This document shows, piece after piece, positions 8,866 through 18,532 of a stretch of 64,000 bases of DNA. How positions within the stretch are numbered: the first letter of the stretch is position 1; every line of letters starts with the position of its first letter. Made by a program: the position numbers and the translations under genes. Location of the stretch: assembly GCA_016790705.1 (NCBI GenBank), contig JAEUOT010000034.1:51977-115976 (forward strand). Direction: 5' to 3'. This DNA is from Hydrogenophaga sp. (GTDB lineage: Bacteria > Pseudomonadota > Gammaproteobacteria > Burkholderiales > Burkholderiaceae_C). The notes beneath the pieces were generated by a model, which searched no databases, had not been told where the DNA came from, and saw nothing but the letters and a program-made list of their open reading frames with translations.

Positions 8866-9639
8866 TCAGGAGAGGACGGCCCAGGTCCTCCGGTGTTCTT
8901 GCACGCTGCGCTGGGGCGGCTGCAGGGCCAGGCGCCGGGCCACGATGTGCTCCCGCAGCAAGGCGAAGCCGAGCGCGTCCGGCTGTACCAGGACCCAGCG
9001 CCGGTCCAGCTCGGCCACCCAGGCGGCACACGACGGGTCGGCGGGGACCACGAGGACCGCGTCGTCGGCGCGCGTGCAGCGCGACGCCAGCTCCCCCAGC
9101 AGTTCGGGTCCGGCCGTCACGGCGTCGACGCACGGCACGCCGCCGCCCGCGAGGTAGCAGGCGAAGCCCGGGTCGGTCCCGGGCGCGCCGGTGACCAGGC
9201 GGGTGTGACCGAACACCGTGTCGAGCAGCCGGCGAACGCATTGGTCGGGGTCGTCGTCGGCCGCGGTGACGAGCAGGCCGTCCCGAGGCATCAGCTCACG
9301 CGCGACGAACAGGGTCACGGTCAGCTCGACGAGCGCCCGCGTGCGCCGCTGCCGTTCCTGGACAGGGGCTGGGCCCGCCAGCGGCGCAGGGAGCGCATCC
9401 GCCAGCCACACCAGCGGAATCTGCGCCCGCAGCGAGGGCTCGTTGCCCTGACCGCCGAGCAGGCCCAGCAGCGCGGGCAGGGTGTTGCCACACAGCAGGC
9501 GGATCCGCTGTGGTTCTCGTGGCCGGGCGCGGCGCCGCAGCGGACCGTCGTCGGCGGCCAGCGCGGCGAGCAACTGCCGGGAACGCTCCCGGGCGGCGGT
9601 GACGATGTCGGGAAGGCAATGCAGCAGCGACCGGCTCAT
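8866..9639 (-). CDS. Hypothetical protein, 257 residues
   Basis: The reading frame has a good ribosome binding site (AGGGAG, 5-6 bases before ATG 9639) and lies upstream of, and in the same direction as, the NifA-type regulator, with a short gap. The protein is probably soluble, rich in Leu, Ala and Arg, with alternating hydrophobic strands such as DGLLVTAADDD and DAVLVVPADPS that suggest an alpha/beta fold. No signal peptide, metal-binding motif or catalytic signature is evident. I do not recognise it. It is read divergently from the HTH gene that follows. Confidence 0.6.
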   Translation of the reverse strand: MSRSLLHCLPDIVTAARERSRQLLAALAADDGPLRRRARPREPQRIRLLCGNTLPALLGLLGGQGNEPSLRAQIPLVWLADALPAPLAGPAPVQERQRRTRALVELTVTLFVARELMPRDGLLVTAADDDPDQCVRRLLDTVFGHTRLVTGAPGTDPGFACYLAGGGVPCVDAVTAGPELLGELASRCTRADDAVLVVPADPSCAAWVAELDRRWVLVQPDALGFALLREHIVARRLALQPPQRSVQEHRRTWAVLS

Positions 9640-9728
9640 GGTGGACTCCCTGTGTTATGAACAGAAAGTTTAACGATCAAACAACAGTTAGTGTGATGAA
9701 AGCCCCCGGTCCGCTTAATTTCCTGTTC

Positions 9729-10133
9729 ATGAATGAAAAAGCCGATTTCGCCCAGCGACTGCGCGACGCCATGACCCAGGCGGGGTACGCGGTGCGCCCG
9801 GTGGTGCTGGAGCGCGAATTCAATTCCCGGTACTGGGGCCGCTCGGTGACGCTGCAGGGCGTGCGGCGCTGGCTGAGGGGGGAGGCGATTCCCTCGCAGG
9901 ACAAGCTGCAGGTGCTGGCCGACTGGCTGGGTGTCGAGCCGGAGGTGCTGCGCTTTGGCAGCCGCGTGCGCCAGTCGGTGCAGGAGCGGCGCCAGCGCTG
10001 GGACGACGGGCTGGGTTACATGGAGCGCGAGACGCTGGAGGCCTTCCTGTCGCTGCCGGCGCCGCAGCGCAAGATCGTGCGCGAGGTGATCCTGACGTTT
10101 GCGAAGCAGCACTCGGACGGGAGCAGTCGTTAA
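9729..10133 (+). CDS. Small XRE-like helix-turn-helix regulator
   Basis: With ATG at 9729 the protein has 134 residues. An alternative ATG at 9657 would leave only 17 bp to the divergent gene at 9639, too little for two promoters, so the later start is preferred. The segment SVTLQGVRRWLRGEAIPSQ followed by KLQVLADWLGVEPEVLRFG is the recognition part of a Cro/C1-type HTH fold. The C-terminal half (TLEAFLSLPAPQRKIVREVI) is helical. It probably acts as a DNA-binding regulator. Its targets are unknown; the divergent 257-residue gene is an obvious candidate for local control. A 3-prime gap of 10 bp leads into the metH leader. Confidence 0.7.
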   Translation: MNEKADFAQRLRDAMTQAGYAVRPVVLEREFNSRYWGRSVTLQGVRRWLRGEAIPSQDKLQVLADWLGVEPEVLRFGSRVRQSVQERRQRWDDGLGYMERETLEAFLSLPAPQRKIVREVILTFAKQHSDGSSR

Positions 10134-10144
10134 AATCGCGGCCT

Positions 10145-10248
10145 CTCAAGGAGCGCTGCAGCACCCGTGACCGCAACGGGCGTCAGGCTTGAGGTTCCGG
10201 GCGTGTCGCACGCCCCGCCGGCCCCGCCGGCTCCAACGGCGCTCACCA
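10145..10248 (+). promoter_or_regulatory. S-adenosylhomocysteine (SAH) riboswitch
   Basis: The leader of metH has the layout of the SAH riboswitch known upstream of metH and ahcY in beta- and gammaproteobacteria. The outer stem pairs GAGCGC (10151-10156) with GCGCTC (10239-10244). CTCAAG (10145-10150) can pair with CTTGAG (10187-10192) as the pseudoknot-type helix. CCCGT (10163-10167) pairs with ACGGG (10176-10180), and a GC-rich hairpin follows around 10198-10218. The motif ends about 30 bases before the metH start. SAH binding normally switches these genes on so that SAH is recycled and methionine is resynthesised. Confidence 0.85.
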
Positions 10249-10277
10249 GTCTCTGAACCCTCCACCTGGTGAGCCCC

Positions 10278-13013
10278 ATGTCTGCCGTTGCCGAAACCCC
10301 CGTCAAGACCGTTCCCCCCATGCTGCTGTCCGGCCTGGAGCCGCTGCGCATCGGCGAGGGCAGCCTGTTCGTCAACGTCGGCGAGCGCACCAACGTCACC
10401 GGCTCCAAGGTCTTCGCGCGGATGATTCTCGAAGGCCGCTACGAGGACGCGTTGGCGGTGGCCCGTCAGCAGGTCGAGAACGGCGCGCAGATCATCGACA
10501 TCAACATGGACGAGGCCATGCTGGACAGCAAGGCCGCGATGGTGCGCTTCCTGAACCTGATCGCCGGCGAGCCCGACATCGCGCGCGTGCCGATCATGAT
10601 CGACTCCTCCAAGTGGAGCGTGATCGAGGCCGGCCTGCAGTGCATCCAGGGCAAGGGCGTCGTCAACTCGATCTCCATGAAGGAGGGTGTCGAAGAGTTC
10701 AAGCGCCAGGCCCGGCTGATCAAGCGCTACGGTGCGGCCGCCGTGGTGATGGCCTTCGACGAGCAGGGCCAGGCCGACACCTACCAGCGCAAGATCGAGA
10801 TCTGCGAGCGCGCCTACCGCATCCTGGTCGACGAGGTCGGCTTTCCGCCCGAAGACATCATCTTCGACCCCAACATCTTCGCGATCGCCACCGGCATCGC
10901 CGAGCACGACAACTACGCGGTCGACTTCATCGAGGCCACGCGCTGGATCAAGCAGCACCTGCCGGGCGCCAAGGTCTCGGGCGGTGTGTCCAACGTGTCG
11001 TTCAGCTTTCGCGGCAACGACCCGGTGCGCGAGGTCATCCACACCGTGTTCCTGTACCACGCGATCCAGGCGGGCATGGACATGGGCATCGTGAATGCCG
11101 GCATGGTCGGCGTCTACGACGAGCTGGAGCCCACGCTGCGTGAACGCGTGGAAGACGTGGTGCTCAACCGCCGGCCCGATGCCGGCGAGCGTCTGGTGGA
11201 AGTGGCCGAGAGCGCCAAGAGCGGCGCCAAGGACGAGAGCAAGCAGAACGAGTGGCGCGCGCTGCCGATCCGCGAGCGCCTGACGCACGCGCTGGTGCGC
11301 GGCATCAACGCCCACATCAGCGAAGACACCGAGGAGATGTGGCAGGCCATCAAGGCCGACGGCGGCCGCCCGCTGCACGTGATCGAAGGTCCGCTGATGG
11401 ACGGTATGAACGTGGTCGGCGACCTGTTCGGCGCCGGCAAGATGTTCCTGCCCCAGGTGGTGAAGTCGGCCCGCGTGATGAAGCAGGCCGTGGCCCACCT
11501 GCTGCCCTACATCGAGGAAGAGAAGCGCCAGCTCGAAGCGGCCGGCGGCGACGTGAAGTCCAAGGGCAAGATCGTGATCGCCACCGTCAAGGGCGATGTG
11601 CACGACATCGGCAAGAACATCGTCACCGTCGTGCTCCAGTGCAACAACTTCGAGGTGGTGAACATGGGCGTGATGGTCCCGTGTCACGAAATCCTGGCCA
11701 AGGCCAAGGAAGAGGGCGCGGACATCGTGGGCCTGTCGGGCCTGATCACGCCCAGCCTGGAAGAGATGCAGTACGTGGCCGGCGAGATGCAGAAGGACGC
11801 GCACTTCCGCGAGAAGGGCATTCCGCTGCTGATCGGTGGCGCCACCACCAGCCGCGTGCACACGGCGGTGAAGATCGCGCCGCACTACGACGGCCCTGTG
11901 GTCTACGTGCCCGACGCCTCGCGCAGCGTGAGCGTGGCGCAGAGCCTGATCGGCGACGCGCGCCAGCAGACGATTGCCGAACTCAACGCCGACTACGAGC
12001 GCGTGCGCCAGCAGCACGCCAACAAGAAGCAGGTGCCGCTGTGGACGCTGGACCAGGCGCGCGCCAACGCCACGCCGGTCGATTTCGCGAAGCACCCGCC
12101 GGTGGCGCCCAAGTTCATCGGCCGCCGCGTGTTCAAGAACTTCGACCTGGCCGAGCTGGAGCGCTACATCGACTGGGGCCCGTTCTTCCAGACCTGGGAT
12201 CTGGCCGGGCCGTACCCGGCCATCCTCGACGACGAGGTGGTCGGCGAGCAGGCGCGCAAGGTGTTCGCCGACGCGCAGGCCATGCTCAAGAAGATCGTTG
12301 AGGGCCGCTGGCTGACGGCCAACGCGGTGATCGGTCTCTACCCGGCCAACCGCGTGAACAGCGACGACATCGCGCTCTATGCCGACGAAACCCGCCAGCA
12401 GCCGGTGCTGACCTGGCACGGCCTGCGCCAGCAGACCGAGAAGGAGACGATTGACGGCGTGACCCGCCCGAGCCGGTGTCTGGCCGACTTCGTGGCGCCG
12501 GCCGGCACGGCCGACTACGTGGGCCTGTTCGCAGTGACGGCGGGCGTGGGCGTGGAGAAGAAGGAGCAGCAGTTCCTGGCCGCGCACGACGACTACAGCG
12601 CCATCCTGTTCAAGGCCCTGGCCGACCGCCTGGCCGAGGCGCTGGCCGAGTGCATGCACGAGCGCGTGCGCAAGGACCTGTGGGGCTACGCGGCGGGCGA
12701 GGCGCTTCCCAACACCGACCTCATCAAGGAAAAGTACCAGGGCATCCGCCCGGCGCCGGGCTACCCGGCCTGCCCGGACCACAGCGTCAAGCGCCAGATG
12801 TTCGAACTGCTGCAGGCCGGCGAGATCGGCATGCAGCTCACCGAAAGCCTGGCGATGTCGCCGGCCGCCAGCGTCAGCGGCTTCTACCTCGCGCACCCCG
12901 AGAGCCAGTATTTCAACGTCGGCCGCATCGGTGAGGACCAGGTCGCAGACCTGGCCGCGCGCAGCGGCGTGGGCGTCGCCGAGCTCAGGCGCTGGCTCGG
13001 CCCGAACCTCTGA
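10278..13013 (+). CDS. metH: Cobalamin-dependent methionine synthase, folate/B12/activation part (split MetH)
   Basis: ATG 10278 follows GGTGAG and gives 911 residues. Domains in order: methyltetrahydrofolate-binding barrel ([13 protein letters not shown], then [13 protein letters not shown], residues about 15-290); B12-binding cap (about 320-425); B12-binding Rossmann domain with GDVHDIGKN, whose His442 should ligate cobalt, followed by GLSGLI and IGGATTS; and a C-terminal SAM-dependent reactivation domain (about 590-905) with [12 protein letters not shown]-like [12 protein letters not shown]. The N-terminal homocysteine/zinc domain of full-length MetH (about 1230 residues) is absent. In many Burkholderiales it is encoded by a separate gene, which is not in this window. 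It makes methionine from homocysteine in the cytoplasm. The SAH riboswitch in the leader indicates control by SAH. Confidence 0.96.
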   Translation: MSAVAETPVKTVPPMLLSGLEPLRIGEGSLFVNVGERTNVTGSKVFARMILEGRYEDALAVARQQVENGAQIIDINMDEAMLDSKAAMVRFLNLIAGEPDIARVPIMIDSSKWSVIEAGLQCIQGKGVVNSISMKEGVEEFKRQARLIKRYGAAAVVMAFDEQGQADTYQRKIEICERAYRILVDEVGFPPEDIIFDPNIFAIATGIAEHDNYAVDFIEATRWIKQHLPGAKVSGGVSNVSFSFRGNDPVREVIHTVFLYHAIQAGMDMGIVNAGMVGVYDELEPTLRERVEDVVLNRRPDAGERLVEVAESAKSGAKDESKQNEWRALPIRERLTHALVRGINAHISEDTEEMWQAIKADGGRPLHVIEGPLMDGMNVVGDLFGAGKMFLPQVVKSARVMKQAVAHLLPYIEEEKRQLEAAGGDVKSKGKIVIATVKGDVHDIGKNIVTVVLQCNNFEVVNMGVMVPCHEILAKAKEEGADIVGLSGLITPSLEEMQYVAGEMQKDAHFREKGIPLLIGGATTSRVHTAVKIAPHYDGPVVYVPDASRSVSVAQSLIGDARQQTIAELNADYERVRQQHANKKQVPLWTLDQARANATPVDFAKHPPVAPKFIGRRVFKNFDLAELERYIDWGPFFQTWDLAGPYPAILDDEVVGEQARKVFADAQAMLKKIVEGRWLTANAVIGLYPANRVNSDDIALYADETRQQPVLTWHGLRQQTEKETIDGVTRPSRCLADFVAPAGTADYVGLFAVTAGVGVEKKEQQFLAAHDDYSAILFKALADRLAEALAECMHERVRKDLWGYAAGEALPNTDLIKEKYQGIRPAPGYPACPDHSVKRQMFELLQAGEIGMQLTESLAMSPAASVSGFYLAHPESQYFNVGRIGEDQVADLAARSGVGVAELRRWLGPNL

Positions 13014-13115
13014 GGGCGCGCCGCTCGGCGCTTGAGAGACCTGGCCTGTCGTCCGGTGTGGCCCGGCGAAGGGCGTCCGTGATACAAGCGGCCGTCTTTC
13101 AACGACGGGACCAGC

Positions 13116-13898
13116 ATGCCCATTCAGTGCGCCGCCTGCGGCAAGGAAAATCGCGACAAGGCCCGGTTCTGCCGGGGCTGTGCGCGACCGCTGGTGCCGC
13201 AGGGTGAGCCGGGGTTCGACGCACAGGAGACCAAGCGTCGACTGAGGGCGCTGGAACGTGCGAAGCGGCGGCGGCGTCACGGGGCCACTGCGGTGGGACG
13301 TGCCTCGCGAGGGCGCCGGCTCATGTGGGCGCTGCTGGTGGCGGTGAGCCTGGGCGTGGTGTGGTGGCTGGCGGTGCGCCAGCCCGAGCCGGCGCAGGCG
13401 GCCGCGTTGCCCGCGCCGGTCGCCCCGGCGCTGGTCGTCTCGCCGGCCGCACCCCCGGCGGCCGACACCGCCACGGCAGCGGTCGCACCCGAGTCGCCGG
13501 AGCTGGCCGTTGAGCGGCTGCGGCACTCGGTCGAGCTGCTGGCGCAGCAGGACCGTGATCGCGAGGCGTCGCAGGCGCGGCTGCGCGCCCGGATGGAGCA
13601 GGAGCGCTTGCGGGCGGACGAGGCGCGCCGGCGCACCGACGCGCTGGCGGCTGCCGCGCCGACCGTTCAGACGCCGGAGCCCGCGACGTCGACCGTGTCG
13701 CCCTCGGCGTCCGCGGCCGCGCGCAGCCAGGAGGCGCGCGCGCCGGTCGTCGACCAGGTCTGCGCCGACCGCAGCAACTTCTTCAGCCGCGACCTCTGCC
13801 GAATCCAGGCCTGCGCCAACCCCGCGATGGCGGGCGACCCGGTCTGCGTGCGCTTCCGCGAAATCGAAGCCGCCAACCGCAGCCGCCTGGGCAACTGA
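13116..13898 (+). CDS. Zinc-ribbon protein with one membrane helix, unknown function
   Basis: The 260-residue protein begins with a four-Cys zinc ribbon (Cys5, Cys8, Cys19, Cys22), then a basic stretch rich in Arg and one hydrophobic helix near residues 69-88. After that comes an Ala/Pro-rich region, a long charged helix (about 130-180) that could form a coiled coil, and a Cys-containing C-terminal segment with DQVCADRSNFFSRDLCRIQ. The layout suggests a cytoplasmic N-terminal ribbon and a periplasmic C-terminus tied to the inner membrane. I do not recognise a specific family and propose no activity. Confidence 0.75.
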   Translation: MPIQCAACGKENRDKARFCRGCARPLVPQGEPGFDAQETKRRLRALERAKRRRRHGATAVGRASRGRRLMWALLVAVSLGVVWWLAVRQPEPAQAAALPAPVAPALVVSPAAPPAADTATAAVAPESPELAVERLRHSVELLAQQDRDREASQARLRARMEQERLRADEARRRTDALAAAAPTVQTPEPATSTVSPSASAAARSQEARAPVVDQVCADRSNFFSRDLCRIQACANPAMAGDPVCVRFREIEAANRSRLGN

Positions 13899-13901
13899 GC
13901 G

Positions 13902-14717
13902 CTAGGCCAGGGCGATATCCACCGCGATCGTGCAGCGCTCGCCCGGCGAGAGCGTCCGCACCTCCAGGTCCGCGTTCGCCGTCTCCACGCAGATGAAGCG
14001 GTGGTATTCGTCGTCGCCCAGATCGTCCATCCTGGCAGCGAGCCCGGCCCACGGGTTCCAGACCACGGCCGTGCGGCTGCCACGTGTCGCGAGGCGCAGC
14101 CGCCGCGATCCGGCGCCGTCCACGATGCCCAGCACCTCGGGCACGTTGGCGAACACGCGGTCGACCTCGGCGTTCACCACCACGTCACCGTGTTGCTGCT
14201 TGTGCGCGCCATCGACCTTGTCCCGGTAGGCGCAGCCATCGAGCCCGGTCACGCGCACCTGCGCGATGTCGGTCACGGCGAAGTAGCTGTGCAGCGCCTG
14301 GGTGAGTTCAAACGTGCTGTCCCCGGTGTTGCGGGTGGTCAGCGAGAGGGACAGGCTGCGGCCCACGACGACGGTCAGTGAGAGATCGAAGCCATGCGGC
14401 CAGACCGCGCGGCTGTCGGCGCTGTCGCACAGCCCCAGTTCGACCAGCGTCTCTCCGCCGGGCAGCGCCTCGGTGCGGCGCAGGTCCCACAGGCGGTATT
14501 GCGCCGTACCGTGCGTCGGCCGGCCCTGGCCCTGCGGGTCCGGTCCGAACCAAGGCCAGCAGACGGGCACACCGCCGTGGATGGCCGTGCCGCTCCGGAA
14601 GTGGGTGAGTTCGCTGACGAACAGCAGGTCGGCGCCACCCTGAGGGCAGAAAGACAGCACCTGCCCGCCGTGGAGCGAAATGCTGGCCGTGGCAAGGTCG
14701 TTGCGCACCTCGATCAT
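13902..14717 (-). CDS. D-hexose-6-phosphate mutarotase (aldose 1-epimerase family, YeaD-like)
   Basis: The 271-residue protein is of normal length for the family and contains the conserved segments IHGGVPVCWPWFG, THGTAQYRLW with a likely catalytic His, LTQALHSYF with a second conserved His, and FICVETAN with the conserved Glu near the C-terminus. The enzyme interconverts the anomers of glucose-6-phosphate and similar sugar phosphates in the cytoplasm. It lies about 110 bp beyond the pyruvate-kinase-like gene on the same strand, a carbon-metabolism context. It converges on the zinc-ribbon gene, with stops almost touching. Confidence 0.88.
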   Translation of the reverse strand: MIEVRNDLATASISLHGGQVLSFCPQGGADLLFVSELTHFRSGTAIHGGVPVCWPWFGPDPQGQGRPTHGTAQYRLWDLRRTEALPGGETLVELGLCDSADSRAVWPHGFDLSLTVVVGRSLSLSLTTRNTGDSTFELTQALHSYFAVTDIAQVRVTGLDGCAYRDKVDGAHKQQHGDVVVNAEVDRVFANVPEVLGIVDGAGSRRLRLATRGSRTAVVWNPWAGLAARMDDLGDDEYHRFICVETANADLEVRTLSPGERCTIAVDIALA

Positions 14718-14828
14718 CGGCAGGCCGCCCCGGCCCTCCGTGATCGACCGCTGGCCAGGCAGTTGGTGGGTGGCTTAGCGGGCATCCAGTGTCACGTCGG
14801 GTCTCCAGGTTGGGGGCCGAGTATCGCC

Positions 14829-16751
14829 TCAGCGCGCTCGCCGCCGTGGTCGGGCCGGCTGCGGCGGGGCGGTCGTGGTCCACGCCCGCAGCGCGCGCAG
14901 CAGCGGTGCCTTCTTTGCCTGGTGTCCGGCCATCCGGCGCAGGATGTCGTCCAGCGTGCGGATCGCGTTGGTGATGAACGGGCCCTTGTTGAGCATCACG
15001 CATTCGGCGCGCACACCCATGCTGGCATCGGAGATTTCCGCACGTGAGGGCAGGCCGGTCCTGGTCAGGTTGTCCAGCACCTGGGTGGCCCAGATCACCG
15101 GCATGTGCGCGGCCTCCGCAGCCCAGAGGATTTCCTCCTGCACCTCGGCCATGCGCTCGTAACCGCACTCCACGGCCAGGTCACCGCGCGCGATCATCAC
15201 GCCTGCGGACGGAGCCGCCATGGCCGCGAGCATCAGCTCGGGCAGGTTCTCGAAACCGCGCAGCGTCTCGATCTTGAGCACCACGCCTACGCGTTCACCG
15301 CCCAGGTCGTTCAGCGTCTGCAGCAACTGCTGCACGTCGCCCGGGGCCTGCGCGAAGGACAGACCCACCAGGTCGGCCACCTCGGCCACGGTGCGCAGAT
15401 CCTGGTGGTCCTGGTCGGTCACGGCGGGCAGGGACAGCGTGCTGTCCGGGAAGTTGATTCCCTTGTCGGGCAGCAGCCGCTCGCCGCGGTCCCGAGCCTG
15501 TTCGATTGCCACCGCCAGTCGCTGCGGGGTCGCGTGGCGCACCACGCCGCCGATGCGGCCGTCGTCGAGCCAGACCCGCTCGCCCACACGCACCTGGGCC
15601 AGCACCTGTGGCAGGGTGCAGGCGATCTGCTGTGGCGCTTCGTCGGCCGGAGCGTCCGAAGCGGCGCCTTCGTCGCCCAGCAGGTGCAGCACGTCGCCGC
15701 GATGCAGGTGCAATGCGCCGGGCAAGGGATCGATGCCGGCGGGGTAGGTCGCGTGTCGCTTGCGACCGTTGGTGCCCTTGACGGTCAGCGCCACGTCGGG
15801 CGTGAGGTAACAGGTTTGCAGCGTGTCGGCCAGCGCGCCGCGGCTGCCGGCTTCCACCACCAGCAGACGACGCGGCTTGCCACGAGCGTCGGTCAGTTCG
15901 ATCTGCGTGCCCACGCGCAGCCGTTTGAGCCACTCGCGATCCACCAGGACGCAGGCCTGCGCGCCGTCGGGCTGGACGGGGGTGCCCTCTGGAACCAGGC
16001 GCAGTCGCGCGGGCTGGACCGCAAAGCCCAGCGCATCGCGGACCGGCTTGAGGCGCACCACGGCCGGGCCTGGTGGCAGCGGGCCGGTGCGGATCTTGGG
16101 GCCGCCCAGGTCCATGAGGATCTTCACCTCGCGCTGCGCCGCGCGCGCGGCCTTGCGCACCTGGCCGGCCATCGCGGTCCAGGCGGCGGCATCGTCGTGC
16201 GCGCAGTTGATCCGGGCCACGTCCATGCCGGCGGCGACCAGGCCGCGCACCAGGGCCCGGTCGGTGGCCGCCTCCGACGGTAGCGTGACCATGATGCGCA
16301 CCGCTCGCTCGCGCTGTACGCTGCCCAGCAGGGCCTGGCTGTGCGCCTGCAGCAACTGGTGACCGCGCACGCTGCCCAGCGGCTCCTCGGCCGAGCGGTC
16401 GTGCCAGGGCCGGCCGGTGAGCCGGTGCAGGATGCCCAGCACCTTGTCCAGGTTGGCCAGCACGTGCGACTCGGCGCGCCCCAGCGACGACAGTCCCAGC
16501 CAGGCCAGTTGCTGCTGAAGGGGCCGCAGGTCGTGCGCGCGCAGCGCCAGGTAGTGCACCAGGTTGCGCGCACTGGGTTGCTGGTGCGGGCCCACTCGGG
16601 CGATGGCGTCGGCGAACCGTTGTTCGCTCGCCAGCAATTGTTCGCGCAAGGCCCAGAGTCGGTGGATCAGGTCCTTGCACAGGGCGGGGTCCCAGGGCAC
16701 ATCCCCGTCGGCGGAGTTGGCAGGCGGGTGATTCAGGTCGGAGGGCTTCAT
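14829..16751 (-). CDS. Atypical pyruvate kinase with a long N-terminal extension
   Basis: Of 640 residues, about 1-149 form a helical extension with no relation to pyruvate kinase that I can see. The kinase barrel begins at 151 with VRIMVTLPSEAATDRALV, then GMDVARINCAHDD, then ILMDLGGPKIRTG. The active-site signature VVLKIETLRGFENLPEL provides the catalytic lysine, and VMIARGDLAVECGYERM binds Mg/ADP. The B domain is interrupted by an unusually long insert. The chain ends soon after the barrel (RTLDDILRRM), so the C-terminal allosteric domain of normal pyruvate kinases is missing. It could make ATP and pyruvate from phosphoenolpyruvate, or have changed function; the core motifs argue for catalysis. 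ATG 16751 is used. Confidence 0.85.
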   Translation of the reverse strand: MKPSDLNHPPANSADGDVPWDPALCKDLIHRLWALREQLLASEQRFADAIARVGPHQQPSARNLVHYLALRAHDLRPLQQQLAWLGLSSLGRAESHVLANLDKVLGILHRLTGRPWHDRSAEEPLGSVRGHQLLQAHSQALLGSVQRERAVRIMVTLPSEAATDRALVRGLVAAGMDVARINCAHDDAAAWTAMAGQVRKAARAAQREVKILMDLGGPKIRTGPLPPGPAVVRLKPVRDALGFAVQPARLRLVPEGTPVQPDGAQACVLVDREWLKRLRVGTQIELTDARGKPRRLLVVEAGSRGALADTLQTCYLTPDVALTVKGTNGRKRHATYPAGIDPLPGALHLHRGDVLHLLGDEGAASDAPADEAPQQIACTLPQVLAQVRVGERVWLDDGRIGGVVRHATPQRLAVAIEQARDRGERLLPDKGINFPDSTLSLPAVTDQDHQDLRTVAEVADLVGLSFAQAPGDVQQLLQTLNDLGGERVGVVLKIETLRGFENLPELMLAAMAAPSAGVMIARGDLAVECGYERMAEVQEEILWAAEAAHMPVIWATQVLDNLTRTGLPSRAEISDASMGVRAECVMLNKGPFITNAIRTLDDILRRMAGHQAKKAPLLRALRAWTTTAPPQPARPRRRAR

Positions 16752-16802
16752 GCCCCTCTTATATGACCCTCCGACGACAGCATCGTGACAGACGCGCGCC
16801 GC

Positions 16803-18356
16803 TCAGGCCCGGCCGCGCAGCGCCCGACGGTACTGCACCGCTTCGGCGATCTGCGCCACCTCCACCGACTCGCTGCCCGCGAGGTCGGCGATCGTGCGGG
16901 CCACGCGCAGGGCGCGGTGCGTGCTGCGCGCGCTCCAGCCCAACCGGGAGGCGGCCGTCTGCAGGAATTTCAGCGCCGCCGGCTCGACCTGGGCGTGCAG
17001 GTCCAGCAACTGGCCCGAGAGCGTCTGGTTGATGTGGCCCTGGCGCTTGTGGGCGCGGGCGCGGGCCGCCTCGACGCGGTCGCGCACCGTGGCGCTCGGT
17101 TCGCCGGATCTGCCCAGCAACAGCTCGTCGGCCGGCAGCGCCGGCACCTCGACGTGCAGATCGATGCGGTCCAGCAGCGGCCCGCTCAGGCGCCCCTGGT
17201 AGCGCGCGATCTGGTCGGGCGTGTCGCGGCAGGCCTGGGTCGGGTGGCCGAGAAAACCGCAAGGGCAGGGGTTCATCGCGGCCACGAGCTGGAAGCGCGC
17301 CGGGAACTCGCTCTGCATGGCCGCGCGGGAGATCCGGATGTGGCCGCTCTCCAGTGGTTCGCGCAAGGCTTCGAGGGCCGCGCGCGGGAACTCCGGAAGC
17401 TCGTCGAGAAAGAGCACGCCGTGGTGGGCCAAAGATATCTCGCCTGGCCGGGGAGGCGAGCCGCCGCCGACCAGGGCCACCGCGCTGGCGCTGTGATGGG
17501 GCGCGCAGGTCGGGCGCAGGCCCCAGCGGTCGGGGTGAAAGCGTCCGGCCAGCGAGGCGACTGCGGCCGACTCCAGCGCCTCGTCGGTGTCCATGGTCGG
17601 CAGCAGGCCGGCAAAACGCTGGGCCAGCATGCTCTTGCCCGAACCCGGGGGGCCGACCATCAATATGGAATGGCCTCCTGCAGCGGCAATTTCCAGAGCG
17701 CGCCGCGCCGCGGCCTGCCCCTTGACGTCGGACAGGTCGGCGTAGGCTTCACGGGCGCCCGGCGGTGTCGGCGACAGGCGGGCCCAGGCCGTGTCGTCGG
17801 GTGGCGTTGCCGGCGCTTCCGGCGTTCCGTCGGGCAGGAACTGTGCGACCACATCCAGCAGGTGGCGGGCGCGGAACACCTGGGCCTGCGCAACCAGCGC
17901 AGCTTCTTCGGCACTGCCCGGCGGCAGCACCAGCCGGGTCGGGCGACCCGGTTCACCGGCCCGGTGCAGCGCCAGGCTCATCGCCAGCGCGCCACGCACC
18001 GGCCGCAACTCGCCACCCAGCGACAGCTCGCCCGCGAACTCCCAGCCGGCCAGCTTCGTGCCGTCGATCTGGCCGGCCGCAGCCAGGATGCCCAGCGCGA
18101 TCGGGAGGTCGAAGCGCCCCGAGTCCTTGGGCAGGTCGGCCGGGGCGAGGTTGACCGTGATGCGCTTGTTGCTGGGGAATTCGAGCCCGGCGTTGGCAAT
18201 CGCCGAGCGCACGCGTTCGCGCGCCTCTTTCACCTCGGTATCCACGAGACCGACCAGCGTGAAGCTGGGCAGGCCGTTGGCCAGATGGACCTCGACCTGC
18301 ACCGGCCGCGCGTCCAGACCGATCAGCGCGCGGCTGTGCACCAATGACAAACCCAT
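16803..18356 (-). CDS. comM: YifB/ComM-family Mg-chelatase-like AAA+ ATPase
   Basis: ATG 18356 follows AGGGAGG and gives 517 residues, the usual length; the longer upstream reading frame is rejected. The N-terminal Lon-protease-like fold (ALIGLDARPVQVEVHLANGL) is followed by an AAA+ domain with Walker A GPPGSGKS, Walker B GVLFLDELPEF, the sensor region FQLVAAMNPCPCGFLGH and the C-terminal Mg_chelatase_C domain with SARSTHRALRVARTIADL. ComM is a hexameric helicase that promotes branch migration during natural transformation and recombination. It is monocistronic here and divergent from glnK across about 270 bp. Confidence 0.95.
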   Translation of the reverse strand: MGLSLVHSRALIGLDARPVQVEVHLANGLPSFTLVGLVDTEVKEARERVRSAIANAGLEFPSNKRITVNLAPADLPKDSGRFDLPIALGILAAAGQIDGTKLAGWEFAGELSLGGELRPVRGALAMSLALHRAGEPGRPTRLVLPPGSAEEAALVAQAQVFRARHLLDVVAQFLPDGTPEAPATPPDDTAWARLSPTPPGAREAYADLSDVKGQAAARRALEIAAAGGHSILMVGPPGSGKSMLAQRFAGLLPTMDTDEALESAAVASLAGRFHPDRWGLRPTCAPHHSASAVALVGGGSPPRPGEISLAHHGVLFLDELPEFPRAALEALREPLESGHIRISRAAMQSEFPARFQLVAAMNPCPCGFLGHPTQACRDTPDQIARYQGRLSGPLLDRIDLHVEVPALPADELLLGRSGEPSATVRDRVEAARARAHKRQGHINQTLSGQLLDLHAQVEPAALKFLQTAASRLGWSARSTHRALRVARTIADLAGSESVEVAQIAEAVQYRRALRGRA

Positions 18357-18403
18357 TCGGGGCTCCCTCCCTGTTTTAGTGCATCGCTCGGCGACCCCGT
18401 ATC

Positions 18404-18420
18404 CGCACGTATTTGGTGCG
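18404..18420 (+). promoter_or_regulatory. NtrC-like binding site upstream of glnK
   Basis: CGCACGT-ATT-TGGTGCG is a 17-bp dyad that fits the NtrC consensus TGCACCA-N3-TGGTGCA at 10 of 14 informative bases, with six of seven in the right half. It lies about 110 bp upstream of the sigma-54 -24 element, the distance expected for an enhancer. A second weak half site (TGCACCA, 18337-18343) lies further upstream inside comM. Confidence 0.55.
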
Positions 18421-18532
18421 CCTCCCGGGCGATGCCGGCGGGGATCTTGGCACAGGGCGTTTCGGGCCACAGCCCCCGTTGAAGGGATGTGTGACAGGGT
18501 GTGTGTGGGGTCGTCGACCGGCTCCCGCCTGC

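Noticed and set aside
9657-9728. Earlier start for the XRE-like gene
   Set aside because: ATG 9657 leaves only 17 bp to the divergent ATG 9639, and the first 24 residues do not look like part of the HTH fold.
10146-13526. 1126-residue minus-strand open frame opposite metH
   Set aside because: It is a high-GC shadow of metH: the sense frame has all MetH motifs, and the antisense product is full of His/Arg/Ala with no domain.
18357-18470. N-terminal extension of the ComM protein
   Set aside because: ATG 18356 has an AGGGAGG site and matches the standard start MGLSLVHSRA; the upstream codons have no similarity to the family.
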